Below are positions 10,833 to 22,868 of a stretch of 64,000 nucleotides of DNA, piece by piece. Position 1 is the stretch's first letter. Every line of letters begins with the position of its first letter. The notes beneath the pieces were generated by a model. That model saw only the letters and a list, made by a program, of their open reading frames with translations, searched no databases and was not told the DNA's origin. The translations under genes were made by a program, and so were the position numbers. The DNA comes from Bathymodiolus brooksi. Lineage: Eukaryota; Mollusca; Bivalvia; Mytilida; Modiolidae. The stretch is from contig OY804589.1 in the NCBI GenBank assembly GCA_963680875.1, forward strand, positions 25,408,353-25,472,352, read 5' to 3'.

Positions 10833-13800
10833 AGGCGTGTGGAGGTGTATGTCTGCACAGGCCGGCCTAGGCGTGTGGAGGTGTGTGGAGGTGTATGTCT
10901 GCACAGGCCGGCCTAGGCGTGTGGAGGTGTATGTCTGCACAGGCCGTGTGGAGGTGTATGTCTGCACAGGCCGGCCTAGGCGTGTGGAGGTGTATGTCTG
11001 CACAGGCCGTGTGGAGGTGTATGTCTGCACAGGCCGGCCTAGGCGTGTGGAGGTGTATGTCTGCACAGGCCGGCCTAGGCGTGTGGAGGTGTATGTCTGC
11101 ACAGGCCGGCCTAGGCGTGTGGAGGTGTATGTCTGCACAGGCCGGCCTAGGCGTGTGGAGGTGTATGTCTGCACAGGCCGGCCTAGGCGTGTGGAGGTGT
11201 ATGTCTGCACAGGCCGGCCTAGGCGTGTGGAGGTGTATGTCTGCACAGGCCGTGTGGAGGTGTATGTCTGCACAGGCCGGCCTAGGCGTGTGGAGGTGTA
11301 TGTCTGCACAGGCCGGCCTAGGCGTGTGGAGGTGTATGTCTGCACAGGCCGTGTGGAGGTGTATGTCTGCACAGGCCGGCCTAGGCGTGTGGAGGTGTAT
11401 GTCTGCACAGGCCGGCCTAGGCGTGTGGAGGTGTATGTCTGCACAGGCCGTGTGGAGGTGTATGTCTGCACAGGCCGGCCTAGGCATGTGGAGGTGTATG
11501 TCTGCACAGGCCGGCCTAGGCGTGTGGAGGTGTATGTCTGCACAGGCCGTGTGGAGGTGTATGTCTGCACAGGCCGGCCTAGGCGTGTGGAGGTGTATGT
11601 CTGCACAGGCCGGCCTAGGCGTGTGGAGGTGTATGTCTGCACAGGCCGGCCTAGGCGTGTGGAGGTGTATGTCTGCACAGGCCGTGTGGAGGTGTATGTC
11701 TGCACAGGCCGGCCCAGGCGTGTGGAGGTGTATGTCTGCACAGGCCGGCCTAGGCGTGTGGAGGTGTATGTCTGCACAGGCCGTGTGGAGGTGTATGTCT
11801 GCACAGGCCGGCCTAGGCGTGTGGAGGTGTATGTCTGCACAGGCCGGCCTAGGCGTGTGGAGGTGTATGTCTGCACAGGCCGGCCTAGGCGTGTGGAGGT
11901 GTATGTCTGCACAGGCCGTGTGGAGGTGTATGTCTGCACAGGCCGGCCTAGGCGTGTGGAAGTGTATGTCTGCACAGGCCGTGTGGAGGTGTATGTCTGC
12001 ACAGGCCGGCCTAGGCGTGTGGAGGTGTATGTCTGCACAGGCCGTGTGGAGGTGTATGTCTGCACAGGCCGGCCTAGGCGTGTGGAGGTGTATGTCTGCA
12101 CAGGCCGTGTGGAGGTGTATGTCTGCACAGGCCGGCCTAGGCGTGTGGAGGTGTATGTCTGCACAGGCCGTGTGGAGGTGTATGTCTGCACAGGCCGGCC
12201 TAGGCGTGTGGAGGTGTATGTCTGCACAGGCCGTGTGGAGGTGTATGTCTGCACAGTCCGGCCTAGGCGTGTGGAGGTGTATGTCTGCACAGGCCGTGTG
12301 GAGGTGTATGTCTGCACAGTCCGGCCTAGGCGTGTGGAGGTGTATGTCTGCACAGGCCGTGTGGAGGTGTATGTCTGCACAGTCCGGCCTAGGCGTGTGG
12401 AGGTGTATGTCTGCACAGGCCGTGTGGAGGTGTATGTCTGCACAGGCCGGCCTAGGCGTGTGGAGGTGTATGTCTGCACAGGCCGTGTGGAGGTGTATGT
12501 CTGCACAGGCCGGCCTAGGCGTGTGGAGGTGTATGTCTGCACAGGCCGTGTGGAGGTGTATGTCTGCACGGGCCGGCCTAGGCGTGTGGAGGTGTATGTC
12601 TGCACAGGCCGTGTGGAGGTGTATGTCTGCACGGGCCGGCCTAGGCGTGTGGAGGTGTATGTCTGCACAGGCCGTGTGGAGGTGTGTGTCTGCACGGGCC
12701 GGCCTAGGCGTGTGGAGGTGTGTGTCTGCACAGGCCGGCCTAGGCGTGTGGAGGTGTGTGTCTGCACGGGCCGGCCTAGGCGTGTGGAGGTGTGTGTCTG
12801 CACAGGCCGTGTGGAGGTGTGTGTCTGCACGGGCCGGCCTAGGCGTGTGGAGGTGTGTGTCTGCACAGGCCGGCCTAGGCGTGTGGAGGTGTGTGTCTGC
12901 ACGGGCCGGCCTAGGCGTGTGGAGGTGTGTGTCTGCACAGGCCGGCCTAGGCGTGTGGAGGTGTGTGTCTGCACAGGCCGGCCTAGGCGTGTGGAGGTGT
13001 GTGTCTGCACAGGCCGTGTGGAGGTGTGTGTCTGCACAGGCCGGCCTAGGCGTGTGGAGGTGTGTGTCTGCACAGGCCGGCCTAGGCGTGTGGAGGTGTG
13101 TGTCTGCACGGGCCGGCCTAGGCGTGTGGAGGTGTGTGTCTGCACAGGCCGGCCTAGGCGTGTGGAGGTGTGTGTCTGCACAGGCCGGCCTAGGCGTGTG
13201 GAGGTGTGTGTCTGCACAGGCCGTGTGGAGGTGTGTGTCTGCACAGGCCGGCCTAGGCGTGTGGAGGTGTGTGTCTGCACGGGCCGGCCTAGGCGTGTGG
13301 AGGTGTGTGTCTGCACGGGCCGGCCTAGGCGTGTGGAGGTGTGTGTCTGCACAGGCCGGCCTAGGCGTGTGGAGGTGTGTGTCTGCACAGGCCGTGTGGA
13401 GGTGTGTGTCTGCACAGGCCAGCCTAGGCGTGTGGAGGTGTGTGTCTGCACAGGCCGGCCTAGGCGTGTGGAGGTGTGTGTCTGCACAGGCCGGCCTAGG
13501 CGTGTGGAGGTGTGTGTCTGCACAGGCCGTGTGGAGGTGTGTGTCTGCACAGGCCGGCCTAGGCGTGTGGAGGTGTGTGTCTGCACAGGCCGGCCTAGGC
13601 GTGTGGAGGTGTGTGTCTGCACAGGCCGGCCTAGGCGTGTGGAGGTGTGTGTCTGCACAGGCCGGCCTAGGCGTGTGGAGGTGTGTGTCTGCACAGGCCG
13701 GCCTAGGCGTGTGGAGGTGTGTGTCTGCACAGGCCGGCCTAGGCGTGTGGAGGTGTGTGTCTGCACAGGCCGGCCTAGGCGTGTGGAGGTGTGTGTCTGC

Positions 13801-16800
13801 ACAGGCCGGCCTAGGCGTGTGGAGGTGTGTGTCTGCACAGGCCGTGTGGAGGTGTGTGTCTGCACAGGCCGGCCTAGGCGTGTGGAGGTGTGTGTCTGCA
13901 CAGGCCGGCCTAGGCGTGTGGAGGTGTGTGTCTGCACAGGCCGGCCTAGGCGTGTGGAGGTGTGTGTCTGCACAGGCCGGCCTAGGCGTGTGGAGGTGTG
14001 TGTCTGCACAGGCCGGCCTAGGCGTGTGGAGGTGTGTGTCTGCACAGGCCGTGTGGAGGTGTGTGTCTGCACAGGCCGGCCTAGGCGTGTGGAGGTGTGT
14101 GTCTGCACAGGCCGGCCTAGGCGTGTGGAGGTGTGTGTCTGCACAGGCCGTGTGGAGGTGTGTGTCTGCACAGGCCGGCCTAGGCGTGTGGAGGTGTGTG
14201 TCTGCACAGGCCGGCCTAGGCGTGTGGAGGTGTGTGTCTGCACAGGCCGGCCTAGGCGTGTGGAGGTGTGTGTCTGCACAGGCCGTGTGGAGGTGTGTGT
14301 CTGCACAGGCCGGCCTAGGCGTGTGGAGGTGTGTGTCTGCACAGGCCGGCCTAGGCGTGTGGAGGTGTGTGTCTGCACAGGCCGGCCTAGGCGTGTGGAG
14401 GTGTGTGTCTGCACAGGCCGGCCTAGGCGTGTGGAGGTGTGTGTCTGCACAGGCCGTGTGGAGGTGTGTGTCTGCACAAGCCGGCCTAGGCGTGTGGAGG
14501 TGTGTGTCTGCACAGGCCGGCCTAGGCGTGTGGAGGTGTGTGTCTGCACAGGCCGGCCTAGGCGTGTGGAGGTGTGTGTCTGCACAGGCCGTGTGGAGGT
14601 GTGTGTCTGCACAGGCCGGTCTAGGCGTGTGGAGGTGTGTGTCTGCACAGGCCGGCCTAGGCGTGTGGAGGTGTGTGTCTGCACAGGCCGGCCTAGGCGT
14701 GTGGAGGTGTGTGTCTGCACAGGCCGGCCTAGGCGTGTGGAGGTGTGTGTCTGCACAGGCCGGCCTAGGCGTGTGGAGGTGTGTGTCTGCACAGGCCGGC
14801 CTAGGCGTGTGGAGGTGTGTGTCTGCACAGGCCGTGTGGAGGTGTGTGTCTGCACAGGCCGGCCTAGGCGTGTGGAGGTGTGTGTCTGCACAGGCCAGCC
14901 TAGGCGTGTGGAGGTGTGTGTCTGCACAGGCCGGCCTAGGCGTGTGGAGGTGTGTGTCTGCACAGGCCGGCCTAGGCGTGTGGAGGTGTGTGTCTGCACA
15001 GGCCGTGTGGAGGTGTGTGTCTGCACAGGCCGGCCTAGGCGTGTGGAGGTGTGTGTCTGCACAGGCCGGCCTAGGCGTGTGGAGGTGTGTGTCTGCACAG
15101 GCCGGCCTAGGCGTGTGGAGGTGTGTGTCTGCACAGGCCGGCCTAGGCGTGTGGAGGTGTGTGTCTGCACAGGCCGGCCTAGGCGTGTGGAGGTGTGTGT
15201 CTGCACAGGCCGGCCTAGGCGTGTGGAGGTGTGTGTCTGCACAGGCCGGCCTAGGCGTGTGGAGGTGTGTGTCTGCACAGGCCGTGTGGAGGTGTGTGTC
15301 TGCACAGGCCGGCCTAGGCGTGTGGAGGTGTGTGTCTGCACAGGCCGGCCTAGGCGTGTGGAGGTGTGTGTCTGCACAGGCCGGCCTAGGCGTGTGGAGG
15401 TGTGTGTCTGCACAGGCCGGCCTAGGCGTGTGGAGGTGTGTGTCTGCACAGGCCGGCCTAGGCGTGTGGAGGTGTCTGTCTGCACAGGCCGTGTGGAGGT
15501 GTGTGTCTGCACAGGCCGGCCTAGGCGTGTGGAGGTGTGTGTCTGCACAGGCCGGCCTAGGCGTGTGGAGGTGTGTGTCTGCACAGGCCGGCCTAGGCGT
15601 GTGGAGGTTTGTGTCTGCACAGGCCGTGTGGAGGTGTGTGTCTGCACAGGCCGGCCTAGGCGTGTGGAGGTGTGTGTCTGCACAGGCCATGTGGAGGTGT
15701 GTGTCTGCACAGGCCGGCCTAGGCGTGTGGAGGTGTGTGTCTGCACAGGCCGGCCTAGGCGTGTGGAGGTGTGTGTCTGCACAGGCCGTGTGGAGGTGTG
15801 TGTCTGCACAGGCCGGCCTAGGCGTGTGGAGGTGTGTGTCTGCACAGGCCGGCCTAGGCGTGTGGAGGTGTGTGTCTGCACAGGCCGTGTGGAGGTGTGT
15901 GTCTGCACAGGCCGGCCTAGGCGTGTGGAGGTGTGTGTCTGCACAGGCCGGCCTAGGCGTGTGGAGGTGTGTGTCTGCACAGGCCGGCCTAGGCGTGTGG
16001 AGGTGTGTGTCTGCACAGGCCGTGTGGAGGTGTGTGTCTGCACAGGCCGGCCTAGGCGTGTGGAGGTGTGTGTCTGCACAGGCCGTGTGGAGGTGTGTGT
16101 CTGCACAGGCCGGCCTAGGCGTGTGGAGGTGTGTGTCTGCACAGGCCGGCCTAGGCGTGTGGAGGTGTGTGTCTGCACAGGCCGTGTGGAGGTGTGTGTC
16201 TGCACAGGCCGGCCTAGGCGTGTGGAGGTGTGTGTCTGCACAGGCCGGCCTAGGCGTGTGGAGGTGTGTGTCTGCACAGGCCGTGTGGAGGCGTGTGTCT
16301 GCACAGGCCGGCCTAGGCGTGTGGAGGCGTGTGGAGGTGTGTGTCTGCACAGGCCGTGTGGAGGCGTGTGTCTGCACAGGCCGTGTGGAGGCGTGTGTCT
16401 GCACAGGCCGTGTGGAGGCGTGTGTCTGCACAGGCCGTGTGGAGGCGTGTGTCTGCACAGGCCGTGTGGAGGCGTGTGTCTGCACAGGCCGTGTGGAGGC
16501 GTGTGTCTGCACAGGCCGTGTGGAGGCGTGTGTCTGCACAGGCCGTGTGGAGGCGTGTGTCTGCACAGGCCGTGTGGAGGCGTGTGTCTGCACAGGCCGG
16601 CCTAGGCGTGTGTCTGCACAGGCCGGCCTAGGCGTGTGTCTGCACAGGCCGGCCTAGGCGTGTGTCTGCACAGGCCGGCCTAGGCGTGTGTCTGCACAGG
16701 CCGGCCTAGGCGTGTGTCTGCACAGGCCGGCCTAGGCGTGTGTCTGCACAGGCCGGCCTAGGCGTGTGTCTGCACAGGCCGGCCTAGGCGTGTGTCTGCA

Positions 16801-17625
16801 CAGGCCGGCCTAGGCGTGTGTCTGCACAGGCCGGCCTAGGCGTGTGGAGGCGTGTGTCTGCACAGGCCGGCCTAGGCGTGTGGAGGCGTGCCTAGGCGTG
16901 TGTCTGCACAGGCCGGCCTAGGCGTGTGTCTGCACAGGCCGGCCTAGGCGTGTGTCTGCACAGGCCGGCCTAGGCGTGTGGAGGCGTGTGTCTGCACAGG
17001 CCGGCCTAGGCGTGTGGAGGCGTGTGTCTGCACAGGCCGGCCTAGGCGTGTGGAGGCGTGTGTCTGCACAGGCCGGCCTAGGCGTGTGGAGGCGTGTGTC
17101 TGCACAGGCCGGCCTAGGCGTGTGGAGGCGTGTGTCTGCACAGGCCGGCCTAGGCGTGTGGAGGCGTGTGTCTGCACAGGCCGGCCTAGGCGTGTGGAGG
17201 CGTGTGTCTGCACAGGCCGGCCTAGGCGTGTGGAGGCGTGTGTCTGCACAGGCCGGCCTAGGCGTGTGGAGGCGTGTGTCTGCACAGGCCGGCCTAGGCG
17301 TGTGGAGGCGTGTGTCTGCACAGGCCGGCCTAGGCGTGTGGAGGCGTGTGTCTGCACAGGCCGGCCTAGGCGTGTGGAGGCGTGTGTCTGCACAGGCCGG
17401 CCTAGGCGTGTGGAGGCGTGTGTCTGCACAGGCCGGCCTAGGCGTGTGGAGGCGTGTGTCTGCACAGGCCGGCCTAGGCGTGTGGAGGCGTGTGTCTGCA
17501 CAGGCCGGCCTAGGCGTGTGGAGGCGTGTGTCTGCACAGGCCGGCCTAGGCGTGTGGAGGCGTGTGTCTGCACAGGCCGGCCTAGGCGTGTGGAGGCGTG
17601 TGTCTGCACAGGCCGGCCTAGGCTA
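10833..17625 (+). repeat. GC-rich satellite, array 2 (36/27/26-bp units)
   Basis: Roughly 200 units of the array-1 family, here mostly with CCTAGGCGTGTGGAGG instead of CGAGGCGTGTGGAGA. Besides the 36-bp unit there is a 27-bp form lacking GGCCTAGGC and a 26-bp form lacking GTGTGGAGGC. Units are zoned: a mixture to about 11,900; strict 36/27 alternation (63-bp dimer) about 11,930-12,690; long 36-bp runs punctuated by single 27-mers to about 16,290; consecutive 27-mers about 16,340-16,590; 26-mers about 16,595-16,840; homogeneous 36-mers to 17,625. The central position changes from GTATGTC to GTGTGTC near 12,680 and to GCGTGTC near 16,290. The 5,000-plus-base open frames on both strands are by-products of repeat length, not genes. 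Confidence 0.97.
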
Positions 17626-20007
17626 AAATAAGAATCAAATAAATTATTCTTATTGCAAATATTCACACTAAAAGATTGGAAAATTAACCCTAAAGAGTGA
17701 AATAAATAGATGTACACAATACCTTATAATTGCTGGCGACGGCTTATATGTTTCTCTCAGTTCACCATGTTCCACATTGACAATATATTGAATTTATTTG
17801 GATTTACACGGCGACTTTCTAAATGAGAAATTGCGCCCTTAAAAAAATTATTTTAGTTTTTGGAGATTCTCTTATTATTTACATACTTTTTATGCCTTAT
17901 TATTACATATTGTGAGATTTTAGAATAATTGAAATTTGTAAATGATGATGTTTATTTTAAATATTTAATTAAATGATTGACTTTAGTATATAGTTTGTCA
18001 TATTTATTATGTGAACCAAAAATTTTAATTGCTGTCATTTATGAATTTAGCATACAAGTTGTTTTAATAGTGTGACAAATCACAGTTTAATAGGTATAGT
18101 GTATCATAATGAGTTGGGCACTACGACCTTCCTCTAGATACACATTATCCCTATTTTGGTGTTAATGAGGTACTTGACATCGATAGCATCTCCGCGCAAA
18201 AATTGCCAAAATTATAACTTTGTTAACATAGAAAAATAAATCAATAATTAATTTAATAAAGTAAATAATAATAATATGTATTTAGCATTTACGCCAAATG
18301 ATTTAATTACTATATACGGAGTTACCAGTTTGATGTCTGGATTGTTGCCCCACGTTCAGTGTGGATACACGGAAACTAGTGTTGTTTACGCATGCCCACA
18401 CTGGCCGTCCGCCAACAATGATTCCAGACACCGCATGGCAACTCGTTATACATGTGTTTACCTTTAGTTTTGAGATATATAGATGTCAAGCCCTTACATA
18501 CTAAGGTAAATTACCAGGAGTTATATTACATAATCCCAGTTATTAACTAGAAAATAAAAATAAAAAATATTTTGTACGCCGTTCTCCCAAGATATACCTC
18601 GTGGTGAGAACACGTTTTTGGTATTATCTATGAAACATAATAACATCGTGACTAATATTGGAAATAAATAATGATAGTTTGTATAATTTCATGAGCTATA
18701 TAGGATTAGTGATTGATTAGATATATAGCTACGGAATGATACATTTAATAATATTTTTACAAAGTGATGTTATCGCATTTGATAGTAATAATTTACCCTA
18801 GAATGTACCGGGAAATGTCATAAATATTAGCTTACTGAAGTAACTGATTTTAAAGAAGAAAAATGAAGATTATTATTAATATAATATTTATTGAACCAAT
18901 GTACTTATTATTGGATCATATAAAAGGAAAAAATTATCTACTATATAAAATAGAAGAAAAAAAAAAGACAAAAAAAAAAGAGTTTTATATAACTTTCATT
19001 GCTCTAGTCTATGTTATAGAGCTTAACTGTAGCCACATGGCTAGTTCCTAATTCTCTTTATACTTTGACTCCAGTTTAAGGCTAAAAATATGGCAGTGCA
19101 GTAAGTTCACACATAAATATAGATATGCAAGGTTGTAATTTGAATCCTTTACTAACCTTTAGTTCTGACAATATAATAAAGTTACAGAGATTATGTAGCC
19201 AGATATCAAGATTAAACTGGTCAGAACTAGACGAAAATACTATTCATAAAGCAGTATGACCAATGGACAAAAGTGAGTAGAAATCAGAGTATTCACATTG
19301 GAAGGTTAAAGTCAATCAACCATATAATAAAATTAGAACTGGATATGTAAACATCAAGTTAATATATACACATGTATATCTATATAAAACAAAATGTAAA
19401 TTATTATAATCATTATTAATTTGTTAAAAATATTAATTATGAACTTGTCCACATTTGTAAGCAACTAATTATTAGACAAAAACACATTTATTGACATTAA
19501 TATATATAAATATATTTTTCTACTGGTCGGGGTTTAATCATACTATATGAAGTTGGAATTTGCTGTATCTGTGAGCTGGCACTATAAAAATCTAGCTGAG
19601 CGCGTAGGTCGATACCATCATCATCATCTCATTGAATGAACTTGTTCTCATCATGATATAGAAGAAAATTGCTCATTTGGAGCTAACGAACAATCACTTA
19701 CTCATTCAACAGAGCATGTATCGCTCACCTGGTTATTGATTTATGCGAGTGCTGCTTTGGCTACAGCAATATTGTAGTATTTGAGAAAAAGCTTTTTATT
19801 CATAATCATATATGGTTCTAAATAGAACTATGTGGTGTGGTGGTAGCCATCAGGGGTGGATCCAGGATTTTGTGTTAGGGGGGGGCGAAAGTCGGCGAGG
19901 CGTCTGGGGACCACTTAAGGTCTCCAGCGGGTCCAGGGCATAAGCTCCTGGGTTTTTAGTATTTAGGAAGCTTTTCCGTCAACAATTTTGAAGCATTTTG
20001 TGAATGC
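17626..20007 (+). repeat. Segmental duplication, copy 1
   Basis: 17626-17787 matches 20597-20766, and 19166-20007 matches 20757-21598, with only about ten visible differences over ~840 bp. The intervening 17788-19165 is absent from copy 2. Copy 1 starts directly at the last satellite unit. It carries the left end of a TIR element (CAGGGGTGGATCCAGG at about 19857) and a SINE-3 3' tail fragment (about 19630-19700). Confidence 0.9.
17788..19165. other. Copy-1-specific intergenic segment
   Basis: AT-rich DNA present only in copy 1. It contains a diffuse imperfect inverted repeat at about 18318-18444 (TGTCTGG...CCAGACA). A 63-codon frame lies across that hairpin and is not regarded as a gene. Confidence 0.5.
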
Positions 20008-20022
20008 TAAGGAAGATGGTTT

Positions 20023-20528
20023 ATGGTGTTTAACGCCCCTTTCAACAATATATCGGTCATTTTTATTGGTGGAGAAAGCTGGAGTACTCAGAGAAAACAA
20101 TTGACCACCTGTCGCAAATCACTGACAAACTTTATCACATAATGTTGTATCGAGTACACCTAAGGAAGAATTGTTATCGTAAGTGTAATTTTAGTAGTAA
20201 GATTAAAATTTGTCGTAAGATAATCTTTGTGAAAAGGCCTTAGGAATTGTCGTAAGATAATCTTAAGTGAAAAAGTTAGGACTATAATTACAAATTTTTG
20301 TGAAAAGGGCTACTGGAGTACCGGAGAAAACCATCGAACTGTCGCAAGTCATTGACAAAAATGTTGTATCGAGTACACCCAAGGGAGAATTTTTATCGTA
20401 AGTGTAATTTAGTCGTAATATTAAAATTTGTCTTAAGATAATCTTTGTGAAAATGATTTAAGAATTGTCGTACGATAATCTTTAAGTGAAAAATTTAGGA
20501 CAATACTTACAATTTTTTGTTAAAAGGG
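20023..20528 (-). repeat. SINE-1 fragment inside a ~230-bp tandem duplication
   Basis: 20023-20165 is the inverse of SINE-1 (tail TTTAACGCCCCTTTCAACAA through TATCGAGTACACC). From CTGGAGTAC at 20072 a block ending AAAAGGG (20309) is repeated at 20312-20528. Each block combines SINE sequence (GTCGCAA..CACTGACAAA) with unrelated GTCGTAAGATAATCTT sequence. Confidence 0.7.
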
Positions 20529-20596
20529 AAAACAGGTCCTCAATAAATTGAAATATATATAAAATATATATTCAAACGAATTAGAAAACTTAAGTA

Positions 20597-21598
20597 AAAT
20601 AAGAATCAAATAAATTATTCTTATTGCAAATATTCACACAAAAAGATTCTACAATTGGAAAATTAACCTTAAAGAGTGAAATAAATAAATGTACATAATA
20701 CCTTATAATTGCTGGCGACGGCCTATATGTTTCTCTCAGTTCATCATGTTCCACATTGACAATATAATAAAGTTACAGAGAATATATAGCCAGATATCAA
20801 GATTAAACTGGTCAGAACTAGACGAAAATACTATTCATAAAGCAGTATGACCAATGGACAAAAGTGAGTAGAAATCAGAGTATTCACATTGGAAGGTTAA
20901 AGTCAATCAACCATATAATAAAATTAGAACTGGATATGTAAACATCAAGTTAATATATACACATGTATATCTATATAAAACAAAATGTAAATTATTATAA
21001 TCATTATTAATTTGTTAAAAATATTAATTATGAACTTGTCCACATTCGTAAGCAACTAATTATTAGACAAAAACACATTTATTGACATTAATATATATAA
21101 ATATATTTTTCTACTGGTCGGGGTTTAATCATACTATATGAAGTTGGAATTTGCTGTATCTGTGAGCTGGCACTATACAAATCTAGCTGAGCGCGTAGGT
21201 CGATACCATCATCATCATCTCATTGAATGAACTTGTTCTCATCATGATATAGAAGAAAATTGCTCATTTGGAGCTAACGAATAATCACTGACTCATTCAA
21301 CAGAGCATGTATCGCTCACCTGGTTATTGATTTATGCGAGTGCTGCTTTGGCTACAGCAATATTGTAGTATTTGAGAAAAAGCTTTTTATTCATAATCAT
21401 ATATGGTTCTAAATAGAACTATGTGGTGTGGTGGTAGCCATCAGGGGTGGATCCAGGATTTTGTGTTAGGGGGGACGAAAGTCGGCGAGGGGTCTGGGGA
21501 CCACTTAAGGTCTCCAGCGGGTCCAGGGCAGAAGCTCCTGGGTTTTTAGTATTTAGGAAGCTTTTCCGTCAACAATTTTGAAGCATTTTGTGAATGTT
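20597..21598 (+). repeat. Segmental duplication, copy 2
   Basis: Joins the 162-bp block found after satellite array 2 directly to the 840-bp block found at 19166. The junction lies on TGACAATATA (20757-20766), which occurs at both corresponding borders in copy 1 (17778-17787 and 19166-19175). The right limit falls inside the TIR element starting at 21442. Confidence 0.9.
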
Positions 21599-21773
21599 AT
21601 GAAGTGTATTAAAACGCATGAATCTTCTCCATAAAGTTTCAAATAGTTTCTAAGCAGTGAGTGTAAATTAAAGGGGGATGTCACTTGAAATTATCTATCT
21701 GGAGCTGTGACTCCCCTGATTTCCTTATCACGCCGGGTATTCGTATACTCGGAACAGGTGCGGACACTTTGAA

Positions 21774-21949
21774 CTCGGTGCAAGCTAGTTGTTTTGAACG
21801 TTTTCATTGGCCAATTTTGAATTTTTGGACACTACAGACCGTGGAGCATGACGGCAACGGAACACCGAACAGCATGCTCCGCCGTCTGTAGTGTCCAAAA
21901 AATCTAAATTGACCAATGAAAACGTTCAAAATAACTAGCTTGCACCGAG
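21774..21949. repeat. Hairpin nested in the TIR element
   Basis: The arms 21774-21850 and 21873-21949 are inverse copies (CTCGGTGCAAGCTAG / CTAGCTTGCACCGAG; TGGACACTACAGAC / GTCTGTAGTGTCCA) around a ~22-bp loop. The 68-codon frame at 21685-21891 lies in this structure and is not considered coding. Confidence 0.85.
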
Positions 21950-22237
21950 TTTCTGAATACCCGACGTGCTATGTTAGCCAATTTTCTCATGTTTCTCTGT
22001 TGAAAATGGGGTAATATGTATTGAAGTGTTTGTAGAATGGATGAATTTTGATAAAATTAATGTCTAAGGGATTATAATATCACTTTGTTTTCTGATTAAT
22101 CGTCGACTGCTGCAAAAGTTCAAAAGTAATTAGATAAACTAAAAGGGCAAAGCAACGGGTAAACATATATAATGATTTATTACATTTAACAGGCGAATGA
22201 ATGAATGCTGATATGCTTAATAGAGGAACGGAACACC

Positions 22238-22315
22238 GCCCCCCCCCCCCCCCTCTCGCTCTCTCTCTCTCTTTTTTTCATGGGGGGCGAACTCTCTCTC
22301 TCTTTTTTTTTTTTC
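22238..22315. repeat. Simple sequence: poly-C, CT and T tracts
   Basis: A run of about 15 C is followed by CT repeats and T runs, with TTTTTCATGGGGGGCGAAC-type sequence repeated twice (about 22274 and 22310). Apparent proline/serine-rich frames across it are artefacts of the simple sequence. Confidence 0.8.
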
Positions 22316-22742
22316 ATGGGGGGCGAACGTTCCCTCCGCCCACCTCTGGATCCGCCACTGGCCATCTTGGGATTTTTATTGGCATATTTCATTTTTTTTG
22401 TAAAAGACCACCCAGTCGTCCAGTGATTATATATGTACACAGTTTCAGTCATGTTATGTTTCTAAGTAATATTAAATTCATTGATAGTCTCGTAGGATAC
22501 TATGCTATACAGCCTCCAAGCAATCTGGACTATAGAAGTAAGACATATCTTACCCGTTGTGAGTTGGGATTGTCTATGTATGCAAACATGCAAACATGCA
22601 TAGCCTTTTATCTTTTTAATTCATTGAGGGAATATATGTAGTCAATGTTTTCTGAAATGTGTTGACTGAATATAGGGAGTTTTTGAGTTCACTCCCTGTT
22701 TTTTTTTTTTTTTTTTTTTTTTTTTGTGGCGTTTTGTTTCTC

Positions 22743-22868
22743 AGACTTTAGTTTTCTATGTAGTGATTTGTAAATCATTGTTTGTCCTTTTTATTTTGTC
22801 AATTACATTGTCTGTCCTCCGATTGTCTGCTTCTGATTATCCTTTTGGTATTTTCAAACTTTTCATGA
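22743..22868 (+). repeat. Dispersed element family A copy
   Basis: Matches the other family A copies in the window: GTTTGTCCTTTTTATTTTGT, then TGTCTGTCCTCCGATTGTCT, then TTCTGATTATCCTTTTGGTA and TTTTCAAACTTTTC. It is preceded by a T tract (about 22700-22725). Non-coding. Confidence 0.7.

Larger units (their letters stand above)
21442..22360. mobile_element. TIR element with 5-bp TSD (GCCAT), 919 bp
   Basis: The left end is CAGGGGTGGATCCAGG and the right end CTCTGGATCCGCCACTG, its imperfect inverse. The direct repeat GCCAT flanks both sides (21437-21441 and 22361-22365). The interior has no transposase frame. It holds a large nested hairpin (21774-21949) and simple sequence (poly-C, CT and T runs at about 22238-22315). 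The left part also occurs at 19857 in segmental copy 1, so the insertion predates the duplication. Confidence 0.8.

Noticed and set aside
581..17717. Very long open frames (up to ~1,900 codons) on both strands of the 36-bp arrays, encoding cysteine/arginine or histidine/proline-rich repeats
   Set aside because: The unit length is divisible by three and lacks stops, so several frames stay open on both strands at once. Frame switches occur at length-variant units, no splice or start context exists, and composition follows the DNA repeat.
18276..18467. 63-codon frame with several cysteines
   Set aside because: Sits across an imperfect inverted repeat in AT-rich DNA; no signal peptide or homologous pattern recognised.
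22186..22641. Open frames with proline/serine-rich or charged repeats
   Set aside because: They are produced by C, CT and T tracts inside the TIR element.
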